37,995 nucleotides of DNA from Balamuthia mandrillaris (GCA_031835245.1 JAVKOQ010000439.1:1-37995); one strand, 5' to 3'; numbered from the stretch's first letter, positions 7,800-19,700 are shown. A program made the numbers and translations. The notes: generated by a model from the letters alone, not told the origin.

Positions 7800-8791
7800 T
7801 TACTCTTTCTTTGCTGATGATGAAGAAGCCACGGTCAAGTGTTGAAAAGCAGCACAAAGGGTGGCAGCCAACGCAGCAGGCGAAAGGGCCTCACGGACCT
7901 CCCTTCTCAGCTCTGCCATTTCCTGCTTCAGCTCATTCACTGCTACCAACACACGTTCCATCTCTTCTTTGGTGGCTGCTGCCGCTTCAGATGGTCTTTG
8001 TTGATGTTTGCTCGGAATGAAGTCAAAGTCATCGTGTTCGACATAGTCCTCATGTTCTTCTTCATCGTCTTCATCTGCTTTTTCTGGTTTTAGTGCTTCT
8101 TTCGGTTGTTGATGGTGCAATGGGTCACGAAGTCGCCAAGAAAGAAAAGAGGCAGCTGGTCTGCTGCTTTCGCCAGGGAGGCCTTCATCATTTTCATCCT
8201 CATAATCCTTCTTCAGGATGGTCCTCTTCTCTTTCTCTTCCACGCCTTCTCCTGCATACTCTATAAATATATTTACACAAGCTGTTGTTCAGAACGAGCA
8301 AAGAGGATACAGAAAGAACAACAAAAAGAGATAGAGAGAGAAGCAAAGAAGAGAAGAGAGAAGAGAGAAGAGAGAAGAGAGAAGAGAGAAGAGAGAAGAG
8401 AGAAGAAGAAGAACAAGAAGAACAAGAAGAACAAGAAGAAGAACGTACTTAAGTTCTTGTACTGGACGCCATTCTGATAATTGACTCGAATCTTGAAAGG
8501 AAGTTGCTGGCCGGTGGGAATGCGAACGTTCTTGTCGGCGGAGACGAAGACCTTCTTGCGTTGGGGCAGCGCCACTTTCAGCGTCTTGAAGAGGAGCTGC
8601 TCCTCGGTGAAGTGGGCGCGGAGGGAGGCGTAGGACGCCTCGGAGAGCTCCACCAGCTGCTGCGGGAAGGCTCCTCGGTTCCAGCTGCTCACTTCGAGGA
8701 CGTCCAGGAGGACCGTCGCTTGCTGGAGCCGCCCTCCGTTGTTGGTTTGCTGATGGGGATAGTTGCTGTTGGCACCACTGCTCTTTTCCAT
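7800..8791 (-). CDS. unknown two-exon protein with C-terminal coiled coil
   Basis: Exons 8791-8449 and 8260-7800 join in phase (donor GTACGT, acceptor TTTATAG) to give 267 aa from ATG 8791. The N-terminal half (about residues 25-120) looks globular and beta-rich, with segments ATVLLDVLEVSSWNRGAF and GQQLPFKIRVNYQNGVQY. The middle is acidic (EDDEEEHEDYVEHDDFD). Residues about 200-240 (KEEMERVLVAVNELKQEMAE and on) have a heptad pattern typical of a coiled coil, followed by a Ser/Lys tail. The intron is full of GAGAA/AAGAAC repeats (pyrimidine on the transcript). I do not recognise the family. A structural or adaptor role is a guess from the coiled coil. Confidence 0.75.
8334..8446 (-). repeat. 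purine-strand microsatellite in the intron of the 7800-8791 gene
   Basis: AGAGAAGAG and AAGAACAAG repeats on the plus strand give CTTCTCT/CTTGTT on the transcript, between the donor at 8448 and the acceptor at 8261. Confidence 0.85.
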
Positions 8792-9464
8792 GGTTGTGTG
8801 ATTTTTTTACCGAACGATTTTGGAATGAGTGAGAGAGAATTTGAGAGAGATCGATTGATGGTTTTTTAAAAAAACAAAACAAAAAAAAGGAGAACGAATG
8901 GGACGGAAATGAAAAAGGAACGAATCTGAAGGAGTGAGAGAGAGAGAAAGAAGAGGAGAAGTGAGAGCGCGAATCGAAGGTGTGAAGAGGTGTGTTGCTT
9001 TCTTCGCAAAGAAAAAAAATTGCAGAGAAAAAAAATTCCAGGAAAAATTTCAGTTGACGTCACCCAGTGATTAATTTGGAATTTTTTTCGAATATCTGAT
9101 ATTTCTTGTACAGTTGCAAAAAATTTAGAATGATCAATAATCGGTGAGGAATATCGAACAATGGTGGAAAATAATTGAACAGAGCAGAACGCGGAAGGAA
9201 GAAGAAAGGCATGCTGCCGCGAACGATAGAGAAGAAGGTGGTGCCCGCCTTGCAGTTGCAACGGTGGTTTCCCTTGCCGTTGTGCGCCTCTCCTGCCGTT
9301 CTCTCTCTAGCGCCTCCTTCCAGCCAACACAACGCCCCCTTCAGCTCGCGCGGTACCGCTCCTTGAGCCTCCAACATTATTTCTTGTCGTTTCTCCTCTT
9401 TCTTTGCTCTTCTCCTCTCCTCTGTCTCTTCCTTTGTTGCAAACCCCCACCACCCTTCCCTTCT
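8792..9464. promoter_or_regulatory. divergent spacer upstream of the PPR gene, with TGACGTCA site
   Basis: It holds a perfect palindromic CRE/ATF-type site TGACGTCA (9055-9062) between the divergent start codons. The ACGTCACC part recurs at 24591-24598 in another divergent promoter. From about 9140 to 9464 the PPR frame is open but has no ATG. This stretch is rich in Arg/Ser (SCRSLSSASFQ) and could encode a targeting peptide if an upstream exon or non-AUG start supplied initiation. A short uORF from ATG 9211 overlaps it. Confidence 0.45.
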
Positions 9465-11045
9465 ATGCTCCCATACTCATGCCCTGCACCAAACGCAGGC
9501 GCATGCACCTTGGCACTCACACAAGCGGCGGCGGAGGAGGAGGCGGCGAGGAAATACCATGACAAGCCGAGCGGCCGCCTTGTGGCGGCTCCTCTCATGC
9601 AGAAGGGCAGCGAAAGAGAGTCTTACGCCCGGAAGTACAGAAAGCTGCTGAAAAGGCTGGCACGAATGGGCCACCTGACACCCCCGGCCATTACCCCTGT
9701 GTTGGAGGCGATGGAAAAGGCTGGGGTGAGATCGGATCTGAAGACCTACACGAAGCTGCTGAAGCGGTGCAGGAAGGAGAGGGCCTTGGAGGTCTGCCAG
9801 CGGCTGCATATTCACCTCGTCCATCCCTCCCCTTCTCAGCATATGCTTTCTGCCAGCCTCTCGGCGTCCCTCATCAGCACCTATGGGGGTTGTGGGAGGC
9901 TTGACCTGGCGCGCTCAACGTTTGAGATGGAGGAGCGGGACGTGGGGGCTTGGACCGCCATGATCCAAGCCTACACACAGTGTGGCCGTGGGAAGGAGGC
10001 CCTCCAGCTCTTTCAACAAATGCAGCAGGTGGGTGTGGTGCCAAACACCGTCACCTTCACCGCTGTGCTGAAGGCCTGTGCCATGATGAAGACGTTGGAG
10101 GTGGGCAAACAGGTGCACATTCAGCTCCTTCACCGTGGCTTCCTTCCCAACGTTGCTATATCAAACGCCTTGATCAGCATGTATGGCAAGTGCGGAAAGA
10201 TAGAGGACGCACGTGCCGTATTCCAAGAGATGAAGGAGCGCAACGTGGTGACGTGGAACTCAATGATCGCAGAGGAAACGGAGCATGGCTGTGGGAAGGA
10301 GGCTATTAAGCTATACCAACAAATGCTGCAGGCTAGTGTGGCACCCGACGTCGTCACCTTCACCACCGTGCTCAAGGCCTGCTCTATCACAGCGGACTTG
10401 GCTGTAGGCAAGCAGGTTCACGACTTGCTCCTTCGCCATGACCTCCTTCTGGATGTCGCCCTATCAACCGCCCTCGTCAAAATGTATGGCAAGTGTGGGA
10501 AGTTGGAGGACGCATGTGAAGCGTTCCTGGGGATGAGGCAACGCAACGCTATCTCTTGGAATGAAATGCTCGCCATATTTGGCGAGAACGGGCAAGCTAA
10601 AAACGCACTGGCCGCATTTCACGCAATGCAACAACAAGGAGTGCCGCCAACTGCCATTACCTTTGTCCATGTGCTAAACGCGTGCTCCCAAGCAGGTTTG
10701 GTGGAGGAGGCCACTGCCTGCTTTACTGCCATGGTGGAGAAGCATGGCATCCAGCCCACGGTGGAGCATTACGCCCTCATGGTGGAGCTATTGAGTCGGG
10801 CAGGGATGCTGGCGGAGGCAGAGACACTGATCAACATCATGGATGTCCCTCTCAATGCAGTGATACTGAAGACTTTTCACGCGGCGTGCAGGAAGGCCAA
10901 AGATGCGCAACGAGCAAAACGAGTGTGGGAGAGGATAAGGGAGCTTGAAGCACAGTCACGGGTATCGACCGTTCCACGGTTACGTGAAGTGGGGGATGAA
11001 AACATGATGGAAAGTGAACGTAAAGAAGCAACACACAACAAATAA
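9465..11045 (+). CDS. PLS-type pentatricopeptide repeat (PPR) protein
   Basis: About 526 aa from the first in-frame ATG (9465). The frame stays open upstream to about 9144. After a Lys/Arg-rich lead there are about 11 PPR motifs in plant-style P-L-S order. For example P: WTAMIQAYTQCGRGKEALQL; L: VTFTAVLKACAMMKTLEVGK; S: NALISMYGKCGKIEDARAVF; then the triplet repeats. The last part (EHYALMVELLSRAGMLAEAE and on) resembles the E motifs that follow PLS arrays, but the protein ends at ERIRELEAQSR with no DYW deaminase domain. PPR proteins bind organellar RNA base by base, and PLS forms usually guide C-to-U editing, so a mitochondrial role is likely. PLS arrays outside plants occur in a few protists and are usually read as transferred from plants. 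It is single-exon, which fits. It lies tail to tail with ZUP1, 7 bp between stops. Confidence 0.88.
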   Translation: MLPYSCPAPNAGACTLALTQAAAEEEAARKYHDKPSGRLVAAPLMQKGSERESYARKYRKLLKRLARMGHLTPPAITPVLEAMEKAGVRSDLKTYTKLLKRCRKERALEVCQRLHIHLVHPSPSQHMLSASLSASLISTYGGCGRLDLARSTFEMEERDVGAWTAMIQAYTQCGRGKEALQLFQQMQQVGVVPNTVTFTAVLKACAMMKTLEVGKQVHIQLLHRGFLPNVAISNALISMYGKCGKIEDARAVFQEMKERNVVTWNSMIAEETEHGCGKEAIKLYQQMLQASVAPDVVTFTTVLKACSITADLAVGKQVHDLLLRHDLLLDVALSTALVKMYGKCGKLEDACEAFLGMRQRNAISWNEMLAIFGENGQAKNALAAFHAMQQQGVPPTAITFVHVLNACSQAGLVEEATACFTAMVEKHGIQPTVEHYALMVELLSRAGMLAEAETLINIMDVPLNAVILKTFHAACRKAKDAQRAKRVWERIRELEAQSRVSTVPRLREVGDENMMESERKEATHNK

Positions 11046-11052
11046 ACAAGTA

Positions 11053-11830
11053 TTACTTGGAAGGAACACGAAGAGAGCGAACTTCTTTCGACAGTTCTTC
11101 GTGCTTGCTAACTTTATACAAATCAGAACAGCTGTAGGGGCGGTACAATTGAGCAAAGTTGGAGGGAGGGTGGGAGTGCAGCTCCACCGCCACGATTTGG
11201 TACTGTGACTCCCTCTCCGCCTGAACTGAACGACGAAAGATGGCCAAGTCTTTTGTGCGCAGCGATTCCCGTACTTTGCTTCCTGAATAGATAGGGTCTT
11301 CAAGAAAAATAAGCGCCAAGAACTAAAATACAAAAGCAAGCAAAGAAAGGTAAGGCAAGCAGAGGTACCAAGGATAAGCAAATGAAGCGATCCATTGCTT
11401 CTCTTCTCAATACCAACAATCGTCCGTGAATGGCCATCATGTTGTAAGAACACAGGTGGCCGTTCATTTCCTGCCATTACTCGTTTCGCTGAAGTAGAGG
11501 AGGAGGAGGAGGAAGAAGAAGAAGAAGAAGAAGAAAACGACAAGCGATTTGTAGTTGCGTTGGTGCAGCTACTCTGAGGAGAAGAAGAGAAATAAGCCCA
11601 AACCCACTCAAATAAAAGTGGATGAGTGCTTTCTGGCCCTGTTGCTCTGTGAAAGTCCACAACTGAACATGGGATGCCAAAGGAACGCAGCAGAGCTGCA
11701 CACTCCACCGATCCTATCCATTTCCTTTTGCCAGCCAGGGAACAGCCCAGTTGAAGTGCCCCTGCTCTGTCAAAGCCTTTGCTCCATGCCTTCGATTTTG
11801 TTAGTAATGATTCCCCGAGAGAAAAGAGAG

Positions 11831-11868
<38 letters not shown>

Positions 11869-12901
11869 CAAGAAGAGAAGAGAAGAGAAGAGAAGAGGAG
11901 ACGAGCGAAAGGAGAAGAAGAAGCAAAGAAGGGAAGAAGTAGAACCTCCTCAATGTAATGTTGGATTACAGGTACGGTAGGAATATATCCTTTTCCACCA
12001 AACATCGTTTGCTTGTACTGTTCGTTTGACAACAAAGCAGAACACACCATTTGGATGTTGCCTAAGTACAATTTGAAGGTAAAAGAAATGTTGGAAGGAA
12101 GAAAGAATACTTGGCAACAAGAAAAGAATTAAAGTGGAAGAGGAGAAGAAAGAGCAACGAGAGAAAATGACAGAGAAGCACGAGAAACGACGATAATAAC
12201 GTACGATAGCCGCATCCCCATCCACCATCGCCTCTGCTGTAGGAATAATGAGCTAGTGTATCAGAGGTGCAACACACAACGTCGCGCATGCCTCGCAGGC
12301 TGCCATCCACATTCCTTCTGTAACACGCTCTCAGCTTGCTCGTTATCTCTGAAGGTGCGCCAGAACAACAACCAAAACGTTCAAAAGAAAATAACACAAA
12401 GACGAATAACAGAAACAGAAGGAAAGACAAGAAACAAACGCACGTTCAGTTTTTGTTTCAAGATCAGGACCATGAATAGAGTTGATGAGCTTCTCCTTGC
12501 TCTCGAGTATTTGGAGTGCGGTGAGTGTATCGTCGTTGTTGTGACCGGTTGCTCTTCCTCTTCGTCCTCCAGCACGGTGTGGTTCTCTCTGCAGACTACT
12601 AACATACTGCAAAAGGTATCCTTCCATTTGCACTTTGTTTGGATCCTCCTCCATTGCTCTCTTTCGCCCGTTCTCTCTTCGTCTTCTTTCTTCATGCTGC
12701 TGCTCGGTACCGTACTGTCGCTGAAGTGCTTCAAACGTCAGCTGTTCCTGTCTTCGTTGCTTTGCTTTATCTTCTTCTTGCTGAACGTTACAGCAGCAAC
12801 AACAAAAAATTAGCCAAAGTGTCAGCATGACTGGAGAAGACGAGAGAGGAGAAGAGAAGAGAACGACAGAGGGAAGAGAGCGATGATGAGAACGACGACG
12901 C

Positions 12902-12937
<36 letters not shown>

Positions 12938-13421
12938 AGAGACGACAGAAGATGAGAGAGAGAGAGAGAGAGAAGAGAGAAGGACGCAAAGAGGAAGAGA
13001 GAATAAGAGGAGAGCGGAGAAGAGAGGATACCAAAGTTTGTTCTAACCCATGCAAAGACAAGTGTTCCTCCCATTCCACTACAGTTGGCAATACAGCATT
13101 GCAGCCGTCTATCGGGCACTCAAAAGTGGCCCATGCACAAGAAGAAGAAGAAGAAGAAGAAGAAGAATCGTCGTAGCATATACCGTCGGCTGTGCACATC
13201 TTTTTTGTGGCCGCTGCCAGTTCCCCATCGTCCTCTTTTGAGGAAGAAGAACAAGAGGAGGAAGGAGAGGAAGAGTCGTTATCCAGGTGCGCTTCGACGT
13301 GAGCAGGCAGCAACGTCACCTCAAGCAGCACTCCACAAATTGGGCATTCCCCCTGCTCCACGCTTTGTGCCGCGACCGTCGTGGGTCGCCCTCCTTTCAA
13401 CCGACGGATCGACTCGTTCAT
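11053..13421 (-). CDS. ZUP1: zinc-finger ubiquitin peptidase ZUP1 (ZUFSP, peptidase C78), 6 exons
   Basis: A deubiquitinase specific for K63-linked chains, linked in animals to genome stability. Exons (minus): 13421-13032, 12780-12444, 12348-12205, 12061-11946, 11789-11369, 11297-11053, giving about 550 aa. The N-terminus has two zinc fingers (CPICGVLLEVTLLPAHVEAH and CPIDGCNAVLP...HLSLH) separated by a poly-Ser run. A charged helical region follows, then the C78 domain: GDGGWGCGYRNIQM with the catalytic Cys, VDFHRATGPESTHPLLFEWV, LQHDGHSRTIVGIE with the catalytic His, and LLILDPIYSG with the catalytic Asp created at the exon 5/6 junction. The C-terminal YQIVAVELHSH matches the family end. 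A low-complexity insert with about 14 Ser sits inside the catalytic domain before the His motif. Introns are CT-rich on the transcript. Confidence 0.92.
11833..11930 (-). repeat. GA/GAAGA microsatellite in ZUP1 intron 4
   Basis: (GA)n then AGAAG repeats on the plus strand (CT-rich on the transcript), between the donor at 11945 and the acceptor at 11790. Confidence 0.85.
12903..12972 (-). repeat. (GA)n microsatellites in ZUP1 intron 1
   Basis: Two GA runs (about 12907-12936 and 12953-12973) lie inside the intron 13031-12781. They are CT on the transcript. Confidence 0.85.
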
Positions 13422-13652
13422 CTTCGTCGCTTGGTCTTTTTTTTTTGGCGGGGAATAAACTATCGTAAAAACCGAAAATTTTGACAATATTCAATCTATA
13501 TTTGGATAAATTTGTCGACGATAGGAGATAAATATCAAAGCTCGATTCAATAATTCAAAATTTCTACTATATTAAGTAAAATTATCACAAAATATAGGAA
13601 TAAATAAGTCGAAAAAATAACAAACTATGAGCAAATTAAAAAACAAAAAATA

Positions 13653-13719
<67 letters not shown>

Positions 13720-13724
13720 CTGGT
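13422..13724. promoter_or_regulatory. AT-rich ZUP1 promoter and (GA)n tract
   Basis: The region is strongly AT-rich from 13470 to 13640, with TTGTCGAC at 13512-13519, 91 bp upstream of the ZUP1 ATG. A 60-bp (GA)n microsatellite (13658-13717) directly follows the hybrid-kinase stop. No gene is seen. Confidence 0.5.
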
Positions 13725-16700
13725 TCAAAAAGGACCTAACCACCGAGAAAGCGTTTCGCGCAGTTGCACCAACTTCAGGGGCTTGCACAAGAATGCGTCC
13801 ATGCCGGCCTCCTGGCAGCTAACCAGGTCCTGCGCCATCGCTCCCGCCGACAACGCCACTATCGGCAGATTCCGCAAATACTGCCTCTGCTCCTCCTCCT
13901 CTCTTTCTCTTCTTGCATTGGTGTGGTCCCTTTCGACGTTTTTGTTGGATTTTTGGCTTGCGTCCTTCAGAACCTTGGCGGGCATAGCAGACGTTGAGCA
14001 AGTCATCGAAGAAGATGAAGAGGGTGAAGAAGGAGGAGATTCGGCTAACGAACGAAGCATGCGGGTGGCCTGGAAACCATCCATGACGGGCATGGCGATG
14101 TCCATCAGGACCAAGGCATAGTGGCCAGGAGGGGAGGAGAGGATCATGTCCACCGCCTCTTTGCCGTTCAGCGCAACGTCCACCGTCAATAGGCCCAATT
14201 TTCGCAGTTGCGCCAATACCACTTTTACGTTGACTCGGTTGTCCTCCACCACTAATATTCTCTTCCGTTTTTCTGCTTCCACTTGGTCCTCTTGTTTGTT
14301 GGTACTGTTGGCTTGTGGTTCTTCGTCGTTATGTTGTGGTTGTGGTGATGAACATGCAGACGTGGTTGATGGGGGTGGTGATGATGGTTGTTGCAGGTGC
14401 TGTTGTTCTTGTTGTTGCTTCGTTGTCTGTGCTTTCCTTCTTCTCGCTTTGCTGGTGTTATTCAGGATGTCTATGTCAGCAAAACCCACTTTCTTTGCTT
14501 GTACTTCTGCCGCTATGTTGTTCTCCACCTCTTCAACCATTTCTCCTGCTTCCTCGTCTTCCTCTTCTTCCTCCTCCGTTTCCTCTTCGCTTCGTTCTTG
14601 CTCTTTTCTGGTGGAACGTTCGCGTAGGACAGCGCGACCATGCCATGACGACAGAGAGCGTGCGATGGCAGTCCGTATGCTTTTCACCAGCTCGTTCTTT
14701 TTGACTGGTTTGGTGACGTATCCACTACCCAGCTGTGCACCCAATGCGGCCAATCCACGTCTGGCCATAGCTCGGCTCTGTTGACAAGAAGCGCTCAGGA
14801 GAACAACTTGAGGCAGCCATTCCTCCTCTTCTTTTGCTGTTTCTTCCAATGTATCCTCTGTTGGTTCGTCTGATGATGTTTGTTTCGTTTTCAGTTGGTA
14901 GCCGTCATTTCGGTCTTTGTGTGGTAATTGGTGTTGAAGCTGAAGCCTACGGCGTTGAGAGGAGAGAAAAGTGGACATAGATTTGCTGGTCGTGATGGCG
15001 GCTTCGAGATTGGGAGAAGTCGTGTCTAGAACAACGATGCTGAAAGGGCGACCTTGTTCTAATCCTTGTTGAAAGGTACTGAGCCCTTCTTCCATGCTGC
15101 GTACTCCTTCACATTCTTTTCAACCAAAATTTAAAGTTAAACGAGAAAAAGGGGAATGAGTACCGCATAAAGAAAAGAGAGACAATAGAATACGAGAGAG
15201 AGTGTGTGAGAGCGAGAGCGAGAGAACAAACCAACTACATCTCGCAAATGCAACAAAATTGAGTCAAGGCTATGCTGTTTGGCCTCCACTACGAGTACTC
15301 GTTGGTGCACCCGTTGAGAGCTTCCACCAGCATTGGCAGCGGTCGCCAACGAGAGCGAGGAAGTGGATGATGTTAATCCAGAGGTAGGAGACGATTCAGG
15401 AAGGAAGAGAGGCAACGAGGTTATAATGGAAGGTGAGGACAGACTTCGGTTAGCCGTTATAAACGTTTTCGACGTTGCTGTCGCTGTGTGCTGCTTGTAG
15501 GTCAGTTGCAGCTGTTGTTGATGATGCGGAGTCCAATAAGAAGCACTAGCAGGAGAAAATGTAGATGATGTTGATGTCGATGACGAAATAGATGAAGAAG
15601 AAAGTGTGGGCGATGGTAAAACACTCGCCGAAGACGAAGATGTAGTCGGTGAGGAAGAAGTAGAAGCAGTAGCTGTAGTAGTAGGCCGCGTCAAACGGCA
15701 ATGCCAAGTGAACCAAAAGGTTGAGCCTTTGCCAGGTTGGGTGTGTACGCCGATCTCTCCTCCCGCCAACTCCACCAAATGTTTGCTGATGGCGAGGCCA
15801 AGGCCAGTGCCGCCGTGCTCTCTCGTGCTAGAGCCGTTAACCTGACTAAAGGATTGGAAGATCTTTTCTACTCCGTCAGCGCTGATGCCAATACCCGTAT
15901 CGACCACTTCTACTTCGAGCACCACCTCCTCTTTGACATTTTGTCGCGTTTTTATTCTTGTCTGTTGCGTTGCATCACGAAGCTTGTCATTTGTTCCGCC
16001 GTCTCCATCTTCGTCTTCAGGTGTAACTTCTTTTCCTTTGGTTGTTGCAGCTTTCTTCTCTTCGATACATTCAGTGTCCTTGTCTAGATCGTCTTCTTCA
16101 GGATATTTTTCTTCCAGTTCGCCATCTTTGGCCGAAACGGCATTGCCTTTGCAACTGAATGTCGAAGAAGAACAGATTCTTCTTGCTTTTGCTCTTGATG
16201 TTCTTCTCGTGTTTGAGGTCGTCGTTTGTGAGGTCGGGAAGGAACAATTGACTTTGACCATGACCTCTCCTCCTCTCGGAGTGAACTTGATGGCGTTGTT
16301 GATGAGGTTGATAAGCACTTGTTGCAGTCTAAACGGATCACTGCGAACCCAAAGTCCTTTGGAACGATGAGCATCGAGGTTGGACATGTTGACCAGCTCA
16401 ATCTCGCGAATGCCAACCATCTCCGCGAACATGTCCATCGTTCGTTCCACCAAAGAACGAACCTCAAAGTCAGAGTAATGGAATACTACGCTGTCCATTT
16501 CCATCTTGGAAAAGTCCAAAATATCGTTGACGATGCCCAAAAGCAATTCGCTACGAAGAGGAGTAAGTTCATGATGAAAAAGTAACCGATTAACAGAAAA
16601 ACAAACATAGGGGGGGAAAAAAAGGAAAGTAGGAATCTACCTCGAGTGATGCACCGTTTGAACCATTTCCTTCTGATCAGCATTCAACGGGGTGTCCAAC

Positions 16701-19700
16701 AACATTTCCATCATGCCTATAATGGCGTTGAGAGGAGTGCGGATCTCATGGCTGGTGTTTGCCATGATCATGCTTTTGGCCTTGTTGGCGGCTTGCGCGG
16801 CCTCCAACTTCGACTGTTGTTGCAGACGTTCCTCTACGAGACGAGCCTGGTTGAGGCCCAAGCTGACTTGCAGCGCTATTTGCATCAACAGCGCTTGATT
16901 GGCTTTGGTCCAAGGCGCTCTTCTCTCTACTTCTTCTTCCTCTTCTTCTTCTTCTTCCTCTTGTCCGTGTTGTGGTTCATGATGATGCTCTCTCCGTTCT
17001 TTCGTTGTTTTATATTCAGCGGAGGAAGACGAAGGAGCGGCGGAACAAGTTGAAGAAGATTGAGTATCCCAACGAACACATTGCAGAAAGCCCCAAACTT
17101 TGTCGCGCATGAGAATCATGGCCGTAAGACTGTTCTCTTCTCTCAGCTCGCCAGGCATCACATCCAATAATCTATCCACGTGACGCAAGTCATCACTGGA
17201 CGGATTCGTTTGCCAAATATCTGGCTTCTTTGATGTGTGGCCGTTTCGTGATTGTCCCACATTTCTCTCATCCTCTTCGTCCTCCTCATCCTTCAAGAAG
17301 AACTTGTGTCCTAAATATCGTTTGTCGGATCTGTTAGGATCAACGCACTCAGCAGCAATAACACATATTCTCCGTGTTCCTGTTGCCTGGTCTTGCTCTT
17401 GAAGTAGTTGATCAGTTGCATCTTGTTCTTCTCCCACTGCAATATTACTAGCGGTGCTATTCGCGCTCTTGATGCTTCTTCGTCGAGAGACGTCCTCAAA
17501 GCGACAAACTCGAACCGCATCCGCCAGCAACTCCGTTCGAACCTCCTCCACCGTCACATCCAACACCTCCTGCATGTTCAACACTCCACAGCGAATCTTC
17601 TCTGCTATACGAAGCACCAACTGCTTATGCTTCATGACTTCCTTCTCGCGAGTGTACATCTGCTTTCTGACGGAGCTGAGCTTTACCATGGCCCTTACCT
17701 TGGCGATGAGCTCACGGGCGGCAAAGGGCTTTACCAGATAGTCGTCCGCTCCTGACTCCAACGCCTCCACAGAAGCCTCTGAGCCAGCACGAGCCGAGAG
17801 CAGGAGGAAAGGAATGCTACTAGTCTTTTTGTTGGTGCGAAGGTCTCTAACCAAAGAAAAGCCATCTTTAACGGGCATCATGACGTCGCTTATGATTAGG
17901 TCGGGTCTGCGGAAGCAATGCTTTTTCGCTTTTTTCTTCAAGTTTGGTGTTGTTGGTACAGATTGAAATGGTGATGATGTTGATGAAGAAGAACCAGGCT
18001 TCTTTTGACTTCCGCGTTGAAGAGTATATTCATAAGCGGCTTGACCATTGCTTACGGTGGTTACTTCGAAGAATGGGTTGAGGAGCGAGGAGACGTAACG
18101 TCTCATCTCGGCGTTGTCATCCGCGAATAGGACGTGAGGCTTTCGTTGTCGAATTTTTGGATTGTTGGCGTTGTTGTTGCCGTTGAAGGGAATGGCTTCT
18201 TTTTCTCGAGCCCGTACTCCTCCTCCCGCCTCAGCGGCTGGGACGGAAGAAACGTGTCTTGCAGACGGAGCTTCATCTTCCTCCACATCTTCCTGCTTGT
18301 TTGGACTCTCTCCCTTCTCCTTCATGGCGTCGTGGTCAAACGTTTGTCGTTGTCGAGGATTGTGGCGTTGATGAGGGTAATGTTTGTTCAACGATATAGC
18401 GACGGCCCGTTCTTCAGGAGATGACGATGAATCACAACTATCAAACATAAAAGCAGAAGGGCTGGATGGTGGTACCATGTCCCACTGCATCACTTCGTTA
18501 ACGTACTGCTCCGCAATGTTGCAACCAACCACAGAGTTCTCTTCATTGGACGCTCGTTTCCTCTTATGACAGTTGGGGTTGTAGAAGTTGTAATTTTCGG
18601 TGCCGATCTTCTTCACGATTCTATCTGATGGCAAGTGTTTGGTGCCCGCGGGAATAAAGACTGTAAACGCGGTTCCTTTGCCTTCTTCGCTTTCCACGTT
18701 GATAGTGCCGCCGTGCAGTTGCACCAACTCCTGCACGAGCGCAAGTCCGATGCCGGATCCCTCGTCACTGCGTGCATTACTGTTCTGGATGCGATAGAAG
18801 CGATGAAAGAGATGAGATATGTCCTCCTTGGAAATGCCTACGCCAGTGTCCTCCACTTTCAGTTCTGCACCTTGGCCCCTGAGCCTGGTGAGGGTGACGG
18901 TGACGCTGCCCTCCCAGGTGAACTTGAGCGCGTTGGAAACCAGATTGAGAATGATTTTCTCCCACATGTCTTTGTCCACGTAAATGTCTTCGTCGTGTCC
19001 TCCTTCTTCTTCGGCTAGTTGGTTGGTTTCTTGTCTTCTGTCTTGATATTGCGTAGATTGTGCGTCGGTGGCTTGTTTGTGTTCAGCATTTTCGTGTTGA
19101 AACGATGGCGAAGAAGAGGAAGAGGACGGCCAGTTTATGCATCGAATATATAATTTTATACCTAAACGATTGGCCGCCGACTCAAACTCGCTGACCAACT
19201 CCTCCGTAAAACAGTCTAATCTAACGGGTTCATACCGAGCCAACACTCTGCTTGTTTAATTCTGTTAGCAATACCTTTTTGCAGAACAACAACAACAAAA
19301 AATCCCTCTCTTCTCTCTCCTCTCCTTCTTTAAAAATAATGAACAAACAAGGACAGAAAACAAACCTCCCCGCTTCGATGCGACTAAAATCTAGGAGAGT
19401 GTTGACAAGTTTCAACAACCTCTGGCTGTTACGAAATACTGTTTGAAGTTGTTCTCTGTGCGACGGCAACAATTTCGGGTCGTGCAGTACCTCTTCCAGT
19501 GGAGCTACCATCAAGGTGAGAGGCGTGCGAAACTCGTGACTTATGTTACAGAAAAAAGTGGTTTTTGCGGTATCAAGCTCTGCAAGCTGCCTTGCTCTTC
19601 GGCGTTCTTCTTCTCGAGCCTATATTTGAAAGCATTTAGTAAGACACCAAAGAAGCACATGAAGACCAACGAGAGAAAGAAAGAGAGGAAATCAAGGACA

